Notes: generated by a model from the letters alone, not told the origin. A DNA stretch of 64,000 nucleotides from an uncultured Sphingobacteriaceae bacterium (GCA_946887045.1 CAMPKC010000010.1:32701-96700), one strand, 5' to 3'. Numbered from the stretch's first letter, positions 1 to 9,640 are shown. Numbers and translations are program-made.

Positions 1-1195
1 AATTTGACGAAACAAGCGGAACGCGTGCTTTTGATAGCTGGGGTGCCACTCACGCAACGTTAGCGGCGGCGGCAACGCGTAATACAGGCCGTTCCGGATC
101 AGCACTTAAGCTGGACGGGACCTCAACCTCTTATGCTACACTGCCAGCCGGAATTGTAAGTACATTAAACGACTTTACCATTTCAACCTGGGTTAAAATG
201 GATACAGTTACAAACTGGATGAGGGTGTTTGATTTTGGTATTAGTACTACACAATATATGTTCCTTACAGTTCAGGCAGGAAGTGCAAATGTGGTGCGTT
301 ACGCTATTAAAAATGGGGGAGCAGAGCAATCGGTCAGTTTTACCTATGCCTTACCGCTTGATACTTGGACGCATTTGGCTGTTACCCAGTCCGGAAATAC
401 CTGTACCTTATATATCAATGGCGCTGCGGTTGCCTCCAATACCGCTATTTCCATTAAGCCTTCAACTCTGGGCAGCACTACCTTGAACTATCTGGGCAAA
501 TCACAGTTTAATGACCCGCTGTTTAAAGGTTCAATTGACGAATTTAAAATTTACAGCAGGGCTCTCACAGCATCTGAAATTGGTGCAAGTTCCGGACAGG
601 TTACTTACCTGAAATTTGATGAGACAAGTGGAACAAATGCCATTGACAGTTGGGGAACCAATCATGCTACTTTGCAGGCAACAGCAACACGTAATGCCGG
701 CCTTTCGGGCAATGCCCTTAAGTTTGATGGGACTTCAACCTCTTACGCTACCTTGCCAAGCGGTATTGTAAGTACGCTAAACGACTTTACGATATCCACC
801 TGGGTAAGAATGGATGCTAAATCTAACTGGATGAGAGTATTTGACTTTGGTACCGGAACCAGTAAAAATATGTTCTTAACCATCCAGGCCGGAACTGCGA
901 ATGTGATGCGTTATGCGATTAAGAACGGAGGCCCAGAGCAGCAAGTGAGCTTTAATTATACGCTTCCGCTGAATACCTGGACGCATTTTGCCGTTACCCA
1001 ATCGGGAAATACCTGCACCTTGTATATCAATGGAACTGCAGTTGCCTCTAATACGGGCGTTACGATCAAGCCTTCTACCATTGGCAGCACCACGCTGAAT
1101 TATTTGGGCAAATCACAATACAATGACCCAATATTTAATGGTTCTATTGATGGGTTTAAAATCTATAGCAGGGCGTTGAGTGCTGCAGAAATACA
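1..1195 (+). repeat. Tandem LamG cassette, two copies
   Basis: Two consecutive, closely similar LamG coding units (about nt 1-590 and 600-1195). Both carry FDETSGT, LNDFTISTWV, WMRVFDFG, NTCTLYING, IKPST and FKIYSRAL. The conservation is visible at DNA level, for example in the segment around TTTAAAATTTACAGCAGG. Two further copies lie in the next gene. Confidence 0.8.
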
Positions 1196-1523
1196 AAATT
1201 TCAGCAATAATCAGATTGCTCAAAAAGAAGATCAAAATACACTTACACTTGATTGGGGTTCTGATAAGAATGTAGTAAATGGCACCACTATTTACCCTAA
1301 TCCCGTGCTGAATGATCGATTTGCTATTGTTACTAAAACTGAGCTGATCGGAAAGAATGTGCAATTGAAATTAATTGATTTGATGGGACGCACTGTATAT
1401 TCGAAATCATTTAACACCGTTACGGGTAATATAGAAGTAGTGTTAGGTCACGCTCTGCCTGATGGCATTTATAGCTTAGTTCTGAATAAACTTTATTCTG
1501 GTAAGGTTATGATAAAACAATAA
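1..1523 (+). CDS. Secreted LamG-repeat protein with T9SS sorting domain (5' end missing)
   Basis: The frame is open from the first bases of the window, so the start lies upstream. What is visible is two tandem LamG (concanavalin-like jellyroll) modules of about 195 residues, at roughly nt 1-590 and 600-1195. The C-terminal module of about 90 residues has the YPNP motif and a DGIYSLVL-type strand typical of type A T9SS sorting signals. LamG modules usually bind carbohydrate; the sorting domain implies secretion through the type IX system and surface attachment or release. The same LamG cassette recurs twice in the 2265-9341 protein, so the missing N-terminus could be a related enzyme; that is inference. 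A hairpin follows about 75 bp after the stop. Confidence 0.85.
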   Translation, partial: FDETSGTRAFDSWGATHATLAAAATRNTGRSGSALKLDGTSTSYATLPAGIVSTLNDFTISTWVKMDTVTNWMRVFDFGISTTQYMFLTVQAGSANVVRYAIKNGGAEQSVSFTYALPLDTWTHLAVTQSGNTCTLYINGAAVASNTAISIKPSTLGSTTLNYLGKSQFNDPLFKGSIDEFKIYSRALTASEIGASSGQVTYLKFDETSGTNAIDSWGTNHATLQATATRNAGLSGNALKFDGTSTSYATLPSGIVSTLNDFTISTWVRMDAKSNWMRVFDFGTGTSKNMFLTIQAGTANVMRYAIKNGGPEQQVSFNYTLPLNTWTHFAVTQSGNTCTLYINGTAVASNTGVTIKPSTIGSTTLNYLGKSQYNDPIFNGSIDGFKIYSRALSAAEIQNFSNNQIAQKEDQNTLTLDWGSDKNVVNGTTIYPNPVLNDRFAIVTKTELIGKNVQLKLIDLMGRTVYSKSFNTVTGNIEVVLGHALPDGIYSLVLNKLYSGKVMIKQ

Positions 1524-1598
1524 GTTTCTCATCTTTTCAGGGGCACATCCTAAAGAAACGATGATTTATCGCTCAAACATGGGCTTTTAATAAGTAAC

Positions 1599-1647
1599 AG
1601 CATGCAGAATGGAGGGCTTAACTGATTGCCCTTGCTGCATGCTTTTG
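1599..1647 (+). terminator. Probable terminator after the LamG/T9SS gene
   Basis: AGCATGCAG (1599-1607) pairs perfectly with CTGCATGCT (1635-1643), and an inner GGGC/GCCC pair lies in the loop. A short run of T follows. It sits 75 bp beyond the stop codon of the upstream gene and before the next promoter, as expected for an intrinsic terminator, although the T run is short. Confidence 0.5.
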
Positions 1648-1775
1648 TGAGCAAATCACTTATTGTTGTAGTAGCTATCAGGAAGTTCAATGTGCGAATG
1701 TTTGCTTCCCATTTATTTAACTAAGACTATCCGTTGACCAGAGTATTTTAGTTGCAGCTAAAAAAAATATAATAT

Positions 1776-1806
1776 TTGCTAAAACGATTTAGCATGATTA
1801 TATTTG
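1776..1806 (+). promoter_or_regulatory. Bacteroidota promoter with LacI-type operator in the spacer (site 1)
   Basis: TTG at 1776-1778 (-33 element) and TATATTTG at 1799-1806 (-7 element, consensus TAnnTTTG) are separated by 20 bp. The pseudo-palindrome GCTAAAACGATTTAGC occupies 1778-1793, inside the spacer, with arms GCTAAA/TTTAGC around a central CG as in LacI-family operators. The same 16-mer and spacing recur at 9610-9640. A bound repressor would cover the promoter. It probably drives the 2265-9341 gene through a leader of about 450 nt that contains a decayed gene fragment. Confidence 0.7.
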
Positions 1807-1851
1807 AATAAATTACAGGAGTGGTATCTCCGTGTGATTTTTAAAGGGGTG

Positions 1852-1870
1852 AAAAAGCTGGCGCTTTTTT
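1852..1870 (+). terminator. Short hairpin with T run in the leader (possible attenuator)
   Basis: AAAAAGC (1852-1858) and GCTTTTT (1863-1869) form a 7-bp stem with a 4-nt loop ending in a T run. It lies about 40 nt downstream of the expected transcription start of site 1. It could be a weak intrinsic terminator or attenuator, but the stem is short and A/T-rich and may be chance. Confidence 0.2.
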
Positions 1871-2017
1871 AAAGTATTGCAGAGTGTAAAAGAGGGCAGG
1901 CGTAATTCTTTAACAAACGGCCAAACTAACAATAAACCAATTATAAATGTATGAACCACCGAATCCAACTACTCGCAGGGATTTCCCCTGTCTTATATTT
2001 TATTCAAAATTAATTTT

Positions 2018-2257
2018 ATGAGGAAACTTTTACTTAATCAGCTAAAGCTGATCGCAAAAGAGAATCTGATTATGCCTATTTCGCCCATTTGGGCCAAAAT
2101 GAGTGCCCAAAAATCAGAGGCTCGGTCACAAACATTTGTCCATCCGCGTACTCCTTTTACCCGGATTTGCCCCAATCAGTTGAAAGCCAGCACAACCAGG
2201 GAGCCCTGGCTGTCTGCTTACAGTCCATTTAAAAATGATTTCCGGTTAATAAATTAA
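2018..2257 (+). pseudogene. Remnant of an alginate-lyase-like gene N-terminus
   Basis: A 79-codon frame directly in front of the giant T9SS gene. From about nt 2117 it reads SQTFVHP, then a TPFTR segment, QLKA, and REPWLSAY with FKND. This is the mature N-terminus typical of alginate-lyase-family proteins, and it resembles the start of the neighbouring 2265 gene (SQTFVHPGIP, ILKAHV, YPWKQAY). It ends at a stop 8 nt before the next start and has no recognisable signal peptide. The simplest reading is a decayed fragment of a paralogue left by recombination or deletion. It is unlikely to make a functional protein, though it lies inside the transcribed leader. Confidence 0.5.
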
Positions 2258-2264
2258 TTACAGT

Positions 2265-5200
2265 ATGAAAAAGAATTACCTTTTTATTCTTCTGGCCTTG
2301 ATGTTCTGTGTTTGCTTGTCGGTACGGTCGCAAACCTTTGTGCATCCTGGTATTCCTCATTCCAGCTCGGACTTGAGTATTCTGAAGGCTCATGTCCAGG
2401 CCGGTGATTACCCTTGGAAGCAGGCTTACGATATCCTGGCGGCCGATGGCAAATCGCAACTGACGTATATGCCAAACCCTTTTGCCTCAGTTAGTCGCAA
2501 TCCCAATGTCAATCTTTGGCCATGGAGAAACGATATGGTTGCTGCATTTTTTCAAGCCATGATGTGGTATTTTACTGGTAATGAATTGCATGCCAAAAAA
2601 TCGAGGGATATTTTAATGGCATGGGCCACTACCCAGACGGAGTTTGGGGGGATTGAATCTAACCTCGACTTAGGCGATTACGCTTATGCCTACGGTGGTG
2701 CAGCCTCCATCCTTCGTGGAACCTGGAGCGGCTGGACAGCTGAAAATACTGCAGCCGTAAAAAATCTGTTCAACAACGTGTACTGGCCGCGTACAGGTTG
2801 TGCCGGTTATGCTTTAGGACCGGCAAATAAAGGCACCTTGAGTATAGCCGGAGGAGCAGCTATCGCCGCATTTTCTGATGATCCGGCGAAAATGGCCCAT
2901 ATCGTTCACTTGATGCGATACATCGGTTCTACCGGAATTAAAAATACACTGCCAAGTGGAGAACACGGGGAAAGTGGAAGAGACCAGGGTCACTCACACG
3001 GCATGTGGAGCGGCATGGCGTTTACCGCAGAAGTGTTCTGGAAGCAAGGTATAGACCTTTATTCTGAACTGGATAACCGGCTTCTTGCTTTAGGAGAATA
3101 TTTTGCTAAAACGAATGAAGGTGAAGCTGTCGGATTTATACCTTTTGGTACTACAGACTGGCACTATTTTAACGCTGCGCCTTGCTGCTGGGATGGAGGG
3201 AGATGGGGTTTAACGCTGTTACATAGTGCCTATAACGTACGTAAAAAGCTCAGTACTCCTTACATATCTAAACGGCTTAGCAATATCCCGGGACGTTTTG
3301 ACCCGGTATATACCTGGTTTTATAAATCTGAAGACAATTCTACGGCTACCATTCCAGCGCAAACCCAGATCGTTCCTGATCCCGGAAAAGTGGGCACGGG
3401 CGGTCTAACCTCTCTGGATATTGGGGCGGCATCGCCAGCAGGAAGCAGTTCCTACAACAATAATGTATGGACGGTAAGAGGAAGCGGGACAGAAATATTG
3501 ACCCATTCGGCTGATGGTTTGCACTTCGTTTATAAGGAAGTGACCGGCAACTGTTCTATCATTGCCAAAGTGGAAACGGTTGGAGGAACTGCCCTGAATA
3601 CAAGGGCGGGAGTGATGATCCGTTCTGATTTGACATCTTCATCCGCACAAAGGGCATGGATCGCCATTAAATCCGGTAAGAGGGCAGAAGCTTTTATGCA
3701 TGGATGGACGGAAGTTAGAGGGGGCTCTAACTGGGAAAAAACCGAAAGGCCCATCCCACAAGATTCCTATTGGGTTAAGATTGAAAGAATTGGAGATGTG
3801 ATAGACATGTACTACTCGCTCGACGGAACCAGCTGGGCTGCAGAAACGCAGGGCAGGTTTGAAGGCTTTACGGGCAAGGCTTATATTGGTCTTGCAGTTT
3901 GCTCCAATGCTAACGGCGTGCTGAATACCTCTACCTTTAGCAATGTCAGTGTTACCGGAGGACAGGGAGGGATGGTTGTTGCACCCGAAGCTCCCCATTC
4001 TGTATATGCATACGCCGGCAATAACCAGATCCAGCTTCGCTGGCTTTCTTCCTTCGGCGCAGATAGTTACACGCTTAAACGTGCGTCTTCTGAAAATGGA
4101 CCTTATACCACCATTGCCTCTGGCCTTTCAGGGAACAGTTTCCTGGATGAGGGTGTATCGAACGGCCAGACCTATTATTACAAGGTTTGTGCGGTAAATG
4201 CTGCGGGCACAAGTCCAGATTCCCCAAGTGATTCGGACATGCCGGAAGCGCCGCCCGTTCCCCAAATATTGGGTTCAAATGGTTTTGATGGCGTGTACCG
4301 GATTATAGCGACCCACAGTAATAAAGCAGTTGAGGTTAAAAATGGCTCAACTGCCGAAGGTGCATTACTGGGACAAAGAACCTATGCTAATTTAAGTAGC
4401 CAGCATTGGATAATAAATCCTCTATCCGGAACAGATTATAAGATCATTAATTTGCTCAGCGGGAAGGCTATGGATGTAGTGGGTAATGCAGTCACCAACG
4501 GTGCACTTATTGAACAACGAACCTACTCTGCCACAGATTCATCTCAGATTTGGTCTATTAAAGACAGGGAAAATGGAACTTTCAATATTGTTGGAAAACA
4601 AGCCGGGAAAGCGCTTGAAGTTCCGGGTTCCAATGCCTCAGACGGTATTTCAATGAATCTTAATAGATGGCTTGATGGAAAAAACCAGATCTATAGGATA
4701 GAACCTGTTTCAGCTTCTGAAATGTCTGCCGCTTACCTTAAAAAGCTTGCGGAAGCCATAAAGTTACGCGATACTACAGAGACGACCGAAACAAATGTAC
4801 CCGGTAAATTTCCGGTAGCGGCTAATGCGCAGTTAAATGACAGCATCACGTATGTTCAATCTCTGTATAATGCCCAATCCACAGTGATCCAGGTGAGCGG
4901 TTATGTGACCATACTGGACAATGCAATTAAATGGTATTTAGCCTCGAAGTATTATCAGTTGAATACGCTGGCTGATGGGTATTACTATATCAAAACCTCT
5001 ACCAGCGATTCGTTATGGACCCGGAATGAAACCAATACTCCTTTATTTGAAGGGGTGAGTTCAGACCCTTTGCTTCAGATCTGGGACATTAGGAAACAGA
5101 GCAACGGCAGGTACAAGATCAGCTGCCTCAGTGCACCTTCTGCTTTTAGCAATTATATTAATGAGGCGGCAGTATTTGGGCGTAGTGTTACCCCCTTCTC

Positions 5201-8200
5201 GCTCGTTTGGAACTCCATGAACTTTTACTTTGATGGCACCTCGTATGCTATCCAGCGGGCACAGAGCGGAGGGAACGGCTACTGGTATCCTTATGGCAGG
5301 AACATATATACGGTAGGCGGGAGCGATAATGATCCTGTCCCATATACCTTCCCTTTCCGTTTTGAGCCGGTGGGAACTCTGCCGGTAAACCTGAAAGCAG
5401 CAGGAAGCGATGGTAAGAACATCCTGGATTGGGACCCGATCCCGAACATTACGTATATCGTAAAACGTTCAACGGCGGAAGGCGGGCCGTTTACCACGCT
5501 CGACACCATTAGCACCACGAAGTATATTGATAGCGTTGGTGTGAGTAACGGCAATACGTATTACTATCATGTTGTTTCGCCAGATAGCCTGGCTTCGAGC
5601 CCGGTGGTTGCAGCATCCCCGAATGTTGGCCAGGTTACTTATCTGAGATTTGACGAAACAAGCGGGGCTCGTGCTATTGACAGTTGGGGGGCTAAACACG
5701 GAACATTAGCAGCTTCAGCAAAACGGGATGCCGGAAAATACGGAAGTTCACTTAAACTGGATGGCTCAGGGAATGCCTATGCCACCTTGCCAACAGGTAT
5801 TGTCAGCACCTTAAATGACTTCACCATATCCACCTGGGTGAAAATGGATGGTCTTGGAAGCTGGATGAGAGTATTTGATTTTGGCACGGGTGGTACACAA
5901 TATATGTTCCTTACCGTTCAGGCAGGAACCTCTACCGTAAATGGAGTAACCTCCCCAATCGTTCGTTATGCAATAAAAAACGGAGGAGGAGAGCAAACGG
6001 TTAGTTTTAATTATCCCTTGCAGCTGAATTCTTGGACATATTTTGCCGTTACCCAATCAGGAAATACCGCCAGCCTGTATATCAACGGAGCTTTGGTATC
6101 AAGCAATACAGGGGTCTCTATTAAGCCCTCTCATCTTACTCCCGCTGGCACTACAACCGGCACAAATTTAAACTACCTGGGTAAATCACAGTTTAATGAC
6201 CCTTTGTTCAAAGGGGCTATTGATGACTTTAAGATTTACAGCAGGGCTTTAAGTACATCGGAAATTGCTTCCGCTTTTTCAAGTCAATCGATCACGATGA
6301 ATGCAATTGCCTCCAAATTAATGGGCGATGAGGATTTCGATCCTGCGGCTACTGTTTCTTCAGGACTTCCGGTAGCCTATACCAGTTCGAACCCATCAGT
6401 TGCCACGATCGTAGATGGAAAGGTTCGTATCCTGACTGTCGGAACGACCATCATTACTGCCTCACAGGCAGGAAATGATGTTTATTGGCCGGCAACACCG
6501 CAATCAAAACAATTGTCGGTTGCTATTACCAATAATACTCAGCCAATTGCTGTGCTGGGCAGGCCATTTACCTACACTATCACCAGTAAGGCACTGAGTG
6601 ATTTTACAGCAACAGGCTTACCTGCGGGCTTAAGTTTAGATGCCGGCCGTGGTGTAATATCCGGTACACCTACCGAATATGGCACTTTTCCTGTAGTCAT
6701 AGGAGCCCTCAATGACAGTATCCCAGGTACACAAACTATCACGTTAACGGTACAGAACAATGTAGTAAGCAATGTTATTGTTGCAGCAGGAGATGCTAAA
6801 AATATCGTGGAATGGGATGGTATTCAGAATTTTACGTTTAATGTTAAGCGTTCAACCACATCAGGAGGTCCTTATACTACGATCGCAAATGTGAGTACTA
6901 GTAAGTTCACCGATACGAATATCAGCAATGGAGCTACGTATTACTATGTGGTAGCAGCGGTAGATAGTGTAGGAGAAACCTCTATCAGTACAGAGGTAGT
7001 TGCAAAACCTAATATTGGCCAGCTCACTTACCTTAAATTTGACGAAGCAAGCGGAACCCGGGCTATCGACAGCTGGGGAGCTACTCACGGAACATTGGCA
7101 CCTACTGCAGCCCGTGCTGCCGGAAAAACCGGAACTTCACTTAAACTGGCTGGCACAGCTACTTCTTATGCCACCTTGCCAGTTGGAATAGTAAAGACAT
7201 TATCTGATTTTACTGTTTCCACCTGGGTGAAAATGGATGCGCTTGCCAACTGGATGCGGGTGTTTGATTTCGGTAACAGTACTACCCAGTATATGTTCCT
7301 TTCAGTGCAGGCAGGAACAACTACGGTAAATGGAGTAACGTCATCAACCGTTCGTTATGCCATTAAAAACGGAGGAACTGAGTTAAATGTAAGCTCTCCA
7401 TATGCCTTCCCGTTGAATACATGGGTTCACCTGGCTGTTACCCAATCAGGTAATACTGCCAGCTTGTATATAAATGGAACTTTGGTATCAACCAACACTG
7501 GGCTCAATATCAAGCCTTCACAACTTACCCCTGCTGGCACCGCAACCGGCACAGCTTTAAATTACCTGGGTAAAGCTCAATTTAATGATCCGCTGCTTAA
7601 AGGTTCTATTGATGAGTTTAAAATTTACAGCAGGGCTTTAAGTGCGTCGGAAATTGCAGAAGGTGTGAAGACCAGTCAGGTGATTACGTTTAATGCCCTT
7701 GCACCGAAAATAATTGGAGATGCTGATTTTGATCCTTCAGCAACAGCAAGTTCCAACTTGCCGGTTGTCTACACCAGTTCAGATTCAACTGTGGCAGCCA
7801 TCGTTTCTGGTAAAGTGCATATCATTGGCGCCGGAACCACAACCATAACGGCTTCACAAGCTGGAAACGCCGATTATTCAAAAGCTGATGATGTTTCTCA
7901 ACTGCTTACTGTTAATAAAAAAGAGCAGTCTATTAGCTTTGCTGCAATCGCAGAGAAAACTACAAGAGATTCAGATTTCGATCTTGTGGCTGTAGCTTCA
8001 TCCGGGTTAGCAATAAGCTACACTAGTTCAAACGAATCTGTTGCCACCATCATGAATGGCAAAGTTCATTTGGTTGGCGGTGGAACTACAGTAATTACAG
8101 CCTCACAAGAAGGAAATGAAAGCTATAATGCTGCAACTTCTGTAAGCCAGGAATTAAATGTATTTGCTCCTCCAGCTGTATTGACTAAAAATATAGAGGT

Positions 8201-9341
8201 AGAGTTAGATGCAAACGGCAGCGCTTCCATTATTCCAGCTCAGGTCGACAATGGTTCAATCAGCTATTCGGGAGCTTTAAGCTTAACCTTAGATCAAAGC
8301 ACTTTTGGCTGCTCTAACGTTGGAGCTTCGGTTACGGTAACGCTTACAGGTACAGACGCTAAGGGATATTCCAGCTCTGACACGGCACAGGTAACTGTAA
8401 CGGATCGTCTTAATCCGGTTCTTGCCGCTCCTGCATCTCAGCAGTTTTGTTATGCAGGCAGTACTTATACACTTCCTTCGCTGGTAGCTTCTGATAATTG
8501 CGGGGTGGGTTCGATTACTTATTCTATAAGCGGAGCAACACAAAGAAGTGGCTCTGGTGCTGATGCCAGCGGTGCATTCAATGTGGGTACATCAACCATC
8601 AACTGGACAGTTACGGATGTTCACGGAAATACAGCTACTGCGGCAACCACAGTTTCTGTTAATTCTGTATTAACTTCTGTAATACCAGATGTTTACGCCC
8701 TTAATTCTTACACCGATGAGAAGAATACCATTTACTTAGGTTATGGACCAACTTCATTAAGTGTAAGTGCAACAGCAAATGGTGGAACAGCACCTTATTC
8801 CTACCAGTGGAATACCGGTGCTGCTATGCAATCTATCGATGTGTATGAGGCAGGTACTTATACGGTAATCATTACAGATGCCAAAGGTTGTCAGACTAAC
8901 TCATCCATTGTTATCAATGTTCTTGACGTAAGATGTGGTAATAATAATGACAAGGTGATGGTTTGTCATAATGGTACCGCGATCTGCGTTGCTTCTTCAG
9001 CGGTACAAGCACATTTAGACCATGGTGATAAACTGGGAGCTTGTAATTCTGAAATCAGTGCTACTACACAATCAGCCAAGGCATTGCAGATAGAGCAGCC
9101 TGCAACTTACAGTGTAACTCTTTATCCAAATCCTGTATCAGATAACCTGAATATCAAAGTAAGCAAATTAGAGGCAGGTGCTACAGTGAGAGTCTTTAAT
9201 TTAGCCGGACTGGAAGTGATTTCCCAAAGCTTAGCTAAAACACTTCAAACTGTTTCAGTTGCTGGTTTGCCACAAGGTATTTATGTGGTACAGATTAAAA
9301 ATGGTGCTGAAATCAAGGTACAGAAAATAATAAAGGAATAA
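2265..9341 (+). CDS. Giant secreted mosaic enzyme: alginate-lyase-like toroid plus ricin, FN3, LamG, Ig-like, HYR, SprB modules and T9SS domain
   Basis: 2358 residues with signal peptide (MKKNYLF... cleaved near RSQ). Approximate order: alginate-lyase-like alpha/alpha toroid 22-340 with the family motif GESGRDQGHS; DUF1349-like beta-sandwich 388-565; FN3 571-662; ricin-type beta-trefoil 670-815; an unassigned stretch; FN3 1036-1118; LamG 1120-1335; Ig-like 1341-1422; putative-Ig 1428-1492; FN3 1502-1582; LamG 1583-1798; two Ig-like repeats 1803-1967; two HYR-like modules 1972-2132; SprB-like repeat 2160-2220; a Cys/His segment 2221-2263; T9SS type A sorting domain 2283-2358 with YPNP. The likely role is a cell-surface or released lyase for a uronic-acid-containing polysaccharide, with carbohydrate-binding modules. 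The catalytic assignment is by family resemblance only. A LacI-controlled promoter lies upstream and a strong terminator follows. Confidence 0.85.
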   Translation: MKKNYLFILLALMFCVCLSVRSQTFVHPGIPHSSSDLSILKAHVQAGDYPWKQAYDILAADGKSQLTYMPNPFASVSRNPNVNLWPWRNDMVAAFFQAMMWYFTGNELHAKKSRDILMAWATTQTEFGGIESNLDLGDYAYAYGGAASILRGTWSGWTAENTAAVKNLFNNVYWPRTGCAGYALGPANKGTLSIAGGAAIAAFSDDPAKMAHIVHLMRYIGSTGIKNTLPSGEHGESGRDQGHSHGMWSGMAFTAEVFWKQGIDLYSELDNRLLALGEYFAKTNEGEAVGFIPFGTTDWHYFNAAPCCWDGGRWGLTLLHSAYNVRKKLSTPYISKRLSNIPGRFDPVYTWFYKSEDNSTATIPAQTQIVPDPGKVGTGGLTSLDIGAASPAGSSSYNNNVWTVRGSGTEILTHSADGLHFVYKEVTGNCSIIAKVETVGGTALNTRAGVMIRSDLTSSSAQRAWIAIKSGKRAEAFMHGWTEVRGGSNWEKTERPIPQDSYWVKIERIGDVIDMYYSLDGTSWAAETQGRFEGFTGKAYIGLAVCSNANGVLNTSTFSNVSVTGGQGGMVVAPEAPHSVYAYAGNNQIQLRWLSSFGADSYTLKRASSENGPYTTIASGLSGNSFLDEGVSNGQTYYYKVCAVNAAGTSPDSPSDSDMPEAPPVPQILGSNGFDGVYRIIATHSNKAVEVKNGSTAEGALLGQRTYANLSSQHWIINPLSGTDYKIINLLSGKAMDVVGNAVTNGALIEQRTYSATDSSQIWSIKDRENGTFNIVGKQAGKALEVPGSNASDGISMNLNRWLDGKNQIYRIEPVSASEMSAAYLKKLAEAIKLRDTTETTETNVPGKFPVAANAQLNDSITYVQSLYNAQSTVIQVSGYVTILDNAIKWYLASKYYQLNTLADGYYYIKTSTSDSLWTRNETNTPLFEGVSSDPLLQIWDIRKQSNGRYKISCLSAPSAFSNYINEAAVFGRSVTPFSLVWNSMNFYFDGTSYAIQRAQSGGNGYWYPYGRNIYTVGGSDNDPVPYTFPFRFEPVGTLPVNLKAAGSDGKNILDWDPIPNITYIVKRSTAEGGPFTTLDTISTTKYIDSVGVSNGNTYYYHVVSPDSLASSPVVAASPNVGQVTYLRFDETSGARAIDSWGAKHGTLAASAKRDAGKYGSSLKLDGSGNAYATLPTGIVSTLNDFTISTWVKMDGLGSWMRVFDFGTGGTQYMFLTVQAGTSTVNGVTSPIVRYAIKNGGGEQTVSFNYPLQLNSWTYFAVTQSGNTASLYINGALVSSNTGVSIKPSHLTPAGTTTGTNLNYLGKSQFNDPLFKGAIDDFKIYSRALSTSEIASAFSSQSITMNAIASKLMGDEDFDPAATVSSGLPVAYTSSNPSVATIVDGKVRILTVGTTIITASQAGNDVYWPATPQSKQLSVAITNNTQPIAVLGRPFTYTITSKALSDFTATGLPAGLSLDAGRGVISGTPTEYGTFPVVIGALNDSIPGTQTITLTVQNNVVSNVIVAAGDAKNIVEWDGIQNFTFNVKRSTTSGGPYTTIANVSTSKFTDTNISNGATYYYVVAAVDSVGETSISTEVVAKPNIGQLTYLKFDEASGTRAIDSWGATHGTLAPTAARAAGKTGTSLKLAGTATSYATLPVGIVKTLSDFTVSTWVKMDALANWMRVFDFGNSTTQYMFLSVQAGTTTVNGVTSSTVRYAIKNGGTELNVSSPYAFPLNTWVHLAVTQSGNTASLYINGTLVSTNTGLNIKPSQLTPAGTATGTALNYLGKAQFNDPLLKGSIDEFKIYSRALSASEIAEGVKTSQVITFNALAPKIIGDADFDPSATASSNLPVVYTSSDSTVAAIVSGKVHIIGAGTTTITASQAGNADYSKADDVSQLLTVNKKEQSISFAAIAEKTTRDSDFDLVAVASSGLAISYTSSNESVATIMNGKVHLVGGGTTVITASQEGNESYNAATSVSQELNVFAPPAVLTKNIEVELDANGSASIIPAQVDNGSISYSGALSLTLDQSTFGCSNVGASVTVTLTGTDAKGYSSSDTAQVTVTDRLNPVLAAPASQQFCYAGSTYTLPSLVASDNCGVGSITYSISGATQRSGSGADASGAFNVGTSTINWTVTDVHGNTATAATTVSVNSVLTSVIPDVYALNSYTDEKNTIYLGYGPTSLSVSATANGGTAPYSYQWNTGAAMQSIDVYEAGTYTVIITDAKGCQTNSSIVINVLDVRCGNNNDKVMVCHNGTAICVASSAVQAHLDHGDKLGACNSEISATTQSAKALQIEQPATYSVTLYPNPVSDNLNIKVSKLEAGATVRVFNLAGLEVISQSLAKTLQTVSVAGLPQGIYVVQIKNGAEIKVQKIIKE
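5626..7660 (+). repeat. Repeated FN3/LamG/Ig-like cassettes within the giant gene
   Basis: LamG copies at about 5626-6270 and 7012-7660 are near duplicates of each other and of the two copies at 1-1195. They differ by two inserted loops: a TVNGVTS segment, and a LTPAGT segment after IKPS. Each is preceded by an FN3 module with the SGGPYTT/AEGGPFTT motif and followed by an Ig-like module with YTSS and ITASQ. This points to duplication of a multi-domain block of roughly 1.4 kb. Confidence 0.75.
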
Positions 9342-9361
9342 TTTTTAGTTTTTAATAGTAA

Positions 9362-9404
9362 CACAGGGGTGTTCCGCGCAAACGGGATGCCCCTGTGCTT
9401 TTTA
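9362..9404 (+). terminator. Strong intrinsic terminator of the giant T9SS gene
   Basis: CACAGGGGTGTTCC (9362-9375) pairs with GGGATGCCCCTGTG (9384-9397), with one internal mismatch region, and is followed by CTTTTTA. It begins 20 bp after the stop codon. Confidence 0.85.
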
Positions 9405-9609
9405 TCTGGGCTCCACCCCTAAGCATTAACCAATAATTAAATTATAAATTGAAAAAAATCTTATTTTCAGTTTGTGCAAGGAAAAAGAGGCCTTATGTAA
9501 TCTGTTATTTCGAAAATGCAATACGGTGGCTATAGTCACCGCATTTATTATAGACCCCCCTGAGGATTTTATGGCCTTTAGGGATACCAAATTATTTATG
9601 ACTTCAAAT
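9405..9609. other. Gene-free spacer with a second inverted repeat
   Basis: No convincing gene between the terminator and the next promoter. An interrupted inverted repeat lies at about 9515-9546 (CGGTG/CACCG core, flanked by AAATGC/GCATTT). It could form a hairpin; no function can be assigned. Confidence 0.4.
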
Positions 9610-9640
9610 TTGCTAAAACGATTTAGCTTGAATATATTTG
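9610..9640 (+). promoter_or_regulatory. Promoter with LacI-type operator in the spacer (site 2)
   Basis: TTG 9610-9612, a 20-bp spacer, then TATATTTG 9633-9640. GCTAAAACGATTTAGC occupies 9612-9627 and is identical to site 1 in sequence and placement. The expected start of transcription is about 70 nt before the GH43 gene at 9716, so this promoter likely drives the enzyme operon 9716-16537. Confidence 0.75.

Noticed and set aside
3639..3998. 119-codon minus-strand frame inside the giant T9SS gene
   Set aside because: Shadow of the DUF1349-like domain on the + strand; composition is not protein-like.
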